The notes under the pieces: generated by a model
What the model was told of the DNA's origin: nothing
The model's input: the letters and a program-made list of their open reading frames with translations, nothing else
Database searches by the model: none
Shown: positions 61,030 to 64,000 of the stretch, in pieces
How positions within the stretch are numbered: the first letter of the stretch is position 1
Layout: the number at the start of each line of letters is the position of its first letter
Program-made: the position numbers and the translations under genes
NCBI GenBank assembly: GCA_900708905.1
Contig: CAADRB010000019.1
Span: 561,514-625,513 of the forward strand
Source of the DNA: Hymenolepis diminuta
Lineage: Eukaryota > Platyhelminthes > Cestoda > Cyclophyllidea > Hymenolepididae
Reading direction: 5' to 3'
DNA: 64,000 nt

Positions 61030-62475
61030 AGGTTAACGTTTCGTTTCATAACTCAACCGCCTTCGTTATCTTCACTTCCTCTGGCCTGATCTCGACAACT
61101 TAGACCGTACTCATTATCACACAAGTGAATAGGTTCATTTAAAAGCCAATTCAGTGTCACCGTGCAGACCATATTTATCGTATGACTTCATCTGAATGTA
61201 AGTCAAAATTCAATTAAGATATATTTGATGATTATCATCATTCATCTTCTAGTAATCATACACTTGCCTTGAAATTAAGTATATTATGCACTGGAATAAT
61301 GTCTGTTTTTAGAATCGATGCTATAAATATGGGGTCTTTGAAACGTTAAAAACGCGGCTTTCCTTCAATAATAGTGTTTTTGGGGAGGGGGTCTGGAGTT
61401 CTAAAAACAATTAATTATTGACTTCAAATGAAGCGTTAGTAATAATTACTTTATTTTTGAAACATCTGCAATACTTTAATAATACTTCCAATGCATGAAG
61501 GAAATGAACTTATCTAAATATCTCTACATTTATCTACAGTCGGGGAAATATCTTACCCTCTGAATATTAATGAGGTTCGACTTCATAGTCGAATGCATGT
61601 GACTAATATTATATGTCAGGCTAAATAATGTTGTTTTAATTTACCTAGAACATCACAAATTGTATTAAGAAATGGATTGTTACAATATTTTGGCAAAAAT
61701 CTTATTGAATTCCAGGATTGATTTTTATAGCAATGAAAGAGAGGGGAAATGGGATAAAAGACGCCACATAATCGGATTCCTTTCCAGTTTATGATGATCC
61801 TCTTCGGTAATATAGTGCAACCAGATGGTTCAACTGCAAGCAATATTACTTCCTTTGCATTACTTATGACCAATTTGCCCAACGATAAGGCTACTCGGTG
61901 ACTTTTGACATCATATTAAAAAGTTGCTTTAAAAATTTACTTCAGAATCGTGTGGTAATATGCTGTTGTTCGATGCAATTTATCAACTTTTCAATTTAAC
62001 TTCTAAATGAGTCTTAATCTGGGAATGAAAGTGACTTTGCTTGAATAAGTGCTACCATTTGATCACTGTTACTTCGGTTATTTGTGAAGATTGTTCTATT
62101 TCCCATTAAATGGAGGCTTTAATATCAAATTGGAAAAAATTCTGTTTTATTTTAAGATCAATGCATTTTTCAGTTAGTTTTAAATAGTTTTAAAATGCAC
62201 TTTGGAACCCATCATCGAGTTACCTATGAAGGTTTAATAGCTTTTAGCCAATTTTGGGTTCTTAAACAATTTCTCGAATAGTTTCAGACTCCGTTATTTA
62301 ATGGTGAAAAAGGAAGAGTGCTAAAGTGATTTCTAAAAGGAATGTAAAAAAGAGTAATGTTTTATGTTAAAGGGGTAAGATGATAGGCTCACCGCGATTA
62401 TATTTTAATAGCTGGAATTCCGGAAGATTTTTCAGCCAGTGGAAGAAAGAATATTTCAGTCATCTTGCCTGTTTT
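61030..62475. other. AT-rich spacer between G3 and A3
   Basis: No exons or RNA genes are recognised. The 88-codon minus frame at 61616-61882 has no splice context or recognised family. Confidence 0.4.
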
Positions 62476-62479
62476 CATT

Positions 62480-63660
62480 GTCAAACTTCAGGCTTACAAA
62501 TATATGCATTGTTTGCTGAACTCTGCTATAAATATGAGTAACTTGAATTTAATTTGAATGAGCCATACCCAGGAAAAAAGACACATTCTAAACACTTAGT
62601 TACATAAGTCCGACTATTTTGATTCTCGCAAAAAACCTCTTCTAAATACAATTTCTTACCTACCTTCTCTGATGTAAACTTTGAATAATGACTCAAGGGT
62701 GCGGTACATTAGAGAATTTATTTTCCTCCATAAGGGACAATAGCAAAGACAAAAATTGAAAAGCTTTATTATTAAAATTTTACAAAAAAATTTAATCTTT
62801 CCTGTTGCATTCAAATGCCTTTCCCCATACTCATGACAGTTAGTGAAAATTTAAGGTCTACGATTTTATAATAATTAAAATATACCTTAGCTTATTTTTT
62901 TCCTTTTTCCTAAGCAGTGGAAAGCAAAGATAGGTAAAGTGAGGACGGCTGAAATGGAACAGAAATACTGCTTTCGCTCAGGAACGCCCGCATCGGCTTA
63001 ACACAAGGGGGAGATGAGAGATGTAATTAGTCCTCTTTACTGTGCCTCAAGCGTTTCCTTTCACTTGCTCGAGCACAATCACTCACGCGTGTCAAATTAG
63101 TCACATCTTATATTTTCCCCACCCTATCGCGTTTCATTTTTACTAACCCTCCCCGTATGAAAGGTAGACAGTCGATAGCTCGTTCGCCTTTTTTCTTCTC
63201 GCCTATTTTGCTACTTTCATCTTCCTTAATCTCCTTCCTTCCCCTTCGCCTTTTTCCATGTTTTGTTCGTGGTAGCAGCTTTTATGTTCTCCCACAGGCA
63301 TTAATGAGAAGCAAAGGGAAACTGGGTAGGGTGGTACATAGTGGAGTTTCGATGTCTCTTCTCATTTAAACTCACGACAGAACACACGAACACTACTATA
63401 CCCTTGTTTGGCAGGATTTCTTTCCGTCATCTGCCACTTGCTCACTCATGCAAAAGGGAGAGGAAGGAAATGGAAGAAGAGGGATAAAGAAAGACGAGAC
63501 GCTTCATCCTACTCGTTGATTAATTATCGTCTTGGGAGTTTCCTTCTTTGCCTGGTGTTTGCTCATCCGCGATCTTTGTTAAGTGAAATATTACTTTTTT
63601 GCCCTCGAATGCAAGCATTTAGTTAAGAAAACACTTGGGAAAATTGGATTCCGGGCATAA
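62480..63660 (-). repeat. Repeat block A and AT-rich extension, copy 3
   Basis: The reverse complement of 62.88-63.66k aligns with block A2 over about 900 bp. The AT-rich part 62.48-62.74k aligns with 23.44-23.69k. Frames at 63157-63369 and 63408-63626 are not shared with A2, whose own frames differ, so no coding function is inferred. Confidence 0.75.
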
Positions 63661-64000
63661 AAGTTTTGTTTTCTTTTTTTTATTTTTAAATGTAATCGAC
63701 TGGGTTTTTTCCCTTTTAGTAATCTTGTAAATCATTTTGTCCGCTTAATGAAATTTGGGGCAATCAATTGCTGAATGTCCGATTAATAAAAAGGTATATT
63801 TATTTAGGAAAAATATGTTTGTAAAATCATGATGCATTTCGGGAAATTTATAGATTCATGTGTGCTTTGTGTATACATATGGTCACTTCTATAAAATTTA
63901 CTTAAAGATGCAATTATTTGGACTCACTTTCAAGAAGGAATAGCAATTAAATGAGTACATCACTGGAAAATATCGTTCACAATAACTACGTTAAAGTTAG

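Noticed and set aside
60666..61049. Long minus-strand frames of 115-127 codons
   Set aside because: They run through 313 N bases and consist almost entirely of unknown residues.
63157..63626. Open frames in the right-hand block A
   Set aside because: Block A2 aligns at DNA level but with indels that break these frames. Its own frames differ, so coding conservation is absent.
1..64000. CRISPR arrays, rRNA, bacterial operons, viral genes
   Set aside because: None is seen. Base composition, introns and the mariner element point to an animal genome, and no regularly spaced direct repeats or rRNA-like stretches were found.

Overview
The window is AT-rich eukaryotic DNA from an animal. It is very gene-poor: small phase-0 spliceosomal introns, one clear protein-coding gene, one decayed mariner transposon, and long stretches with no open frames. 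An acceptor 29 nt upstream of the only good start codon, plus the 73-293 nt introns, would fit a spliced-leader user such as a flatworm. That lineage call is a guess and not something the sequence proves.

Gene content. The one convincing gene lies on the minus strand at 16237-18580. Six coding exons give a 549-residue protein of the NOL4/NOL4L (nucleolar protein 4) family. A second cluster, 40.9-43.7 kb, holds diverged, apparently broken pieces of the same family on both strands: two first-exon-like pieces, one exon-5 tail and two NOL4-type basic blocks. At 45760-47082 there is a complete-length but dead mariner element with recognisable terminal inverted repeats and TA target duplication.

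Repeat architecture. Most of the remainder is a mosaic of old, diverged copies of one long non-coding segment. I labelled its recognisable blocks A-G-B-C-E-D-F, in that order. Copy 1 (plus) has B 9.3k, C 10.9k, E 11.5k, D 14.7k, F 15.7k, then the NOL4-family gene. Copy 2 (plus) has A 22.5k, G 25.0k, B 26.8k, C 27.6k, E 28.5k, D 30.5k, F 31.35k. Copy 5 (inverted) has G 39.3k, C 36.75k, D 35.4k, F 34.3k. Copy 3 (inverted) has A 63.3k, G at the N-gap 60.7-61.0k, B 58.6k, C 57.8k, E 56.9k, D 54.5k, F 53.7k. Extra blocks are a D/F pair at 53.1k/52.45k (inverted) and a C at 48.9k (plus). Copies 2 and 3 form a very large imperfect inverted repeat with an axis near 42.7k. The AT-rich DNA between blocks A and G is also alignable, so this is old segmental duplication or a very long transposon, not isolated conserved islands. 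No open frame is shared between copies.

All alignments were made by eye. Identities were not computed, and block edges are approximate to tens of bases.
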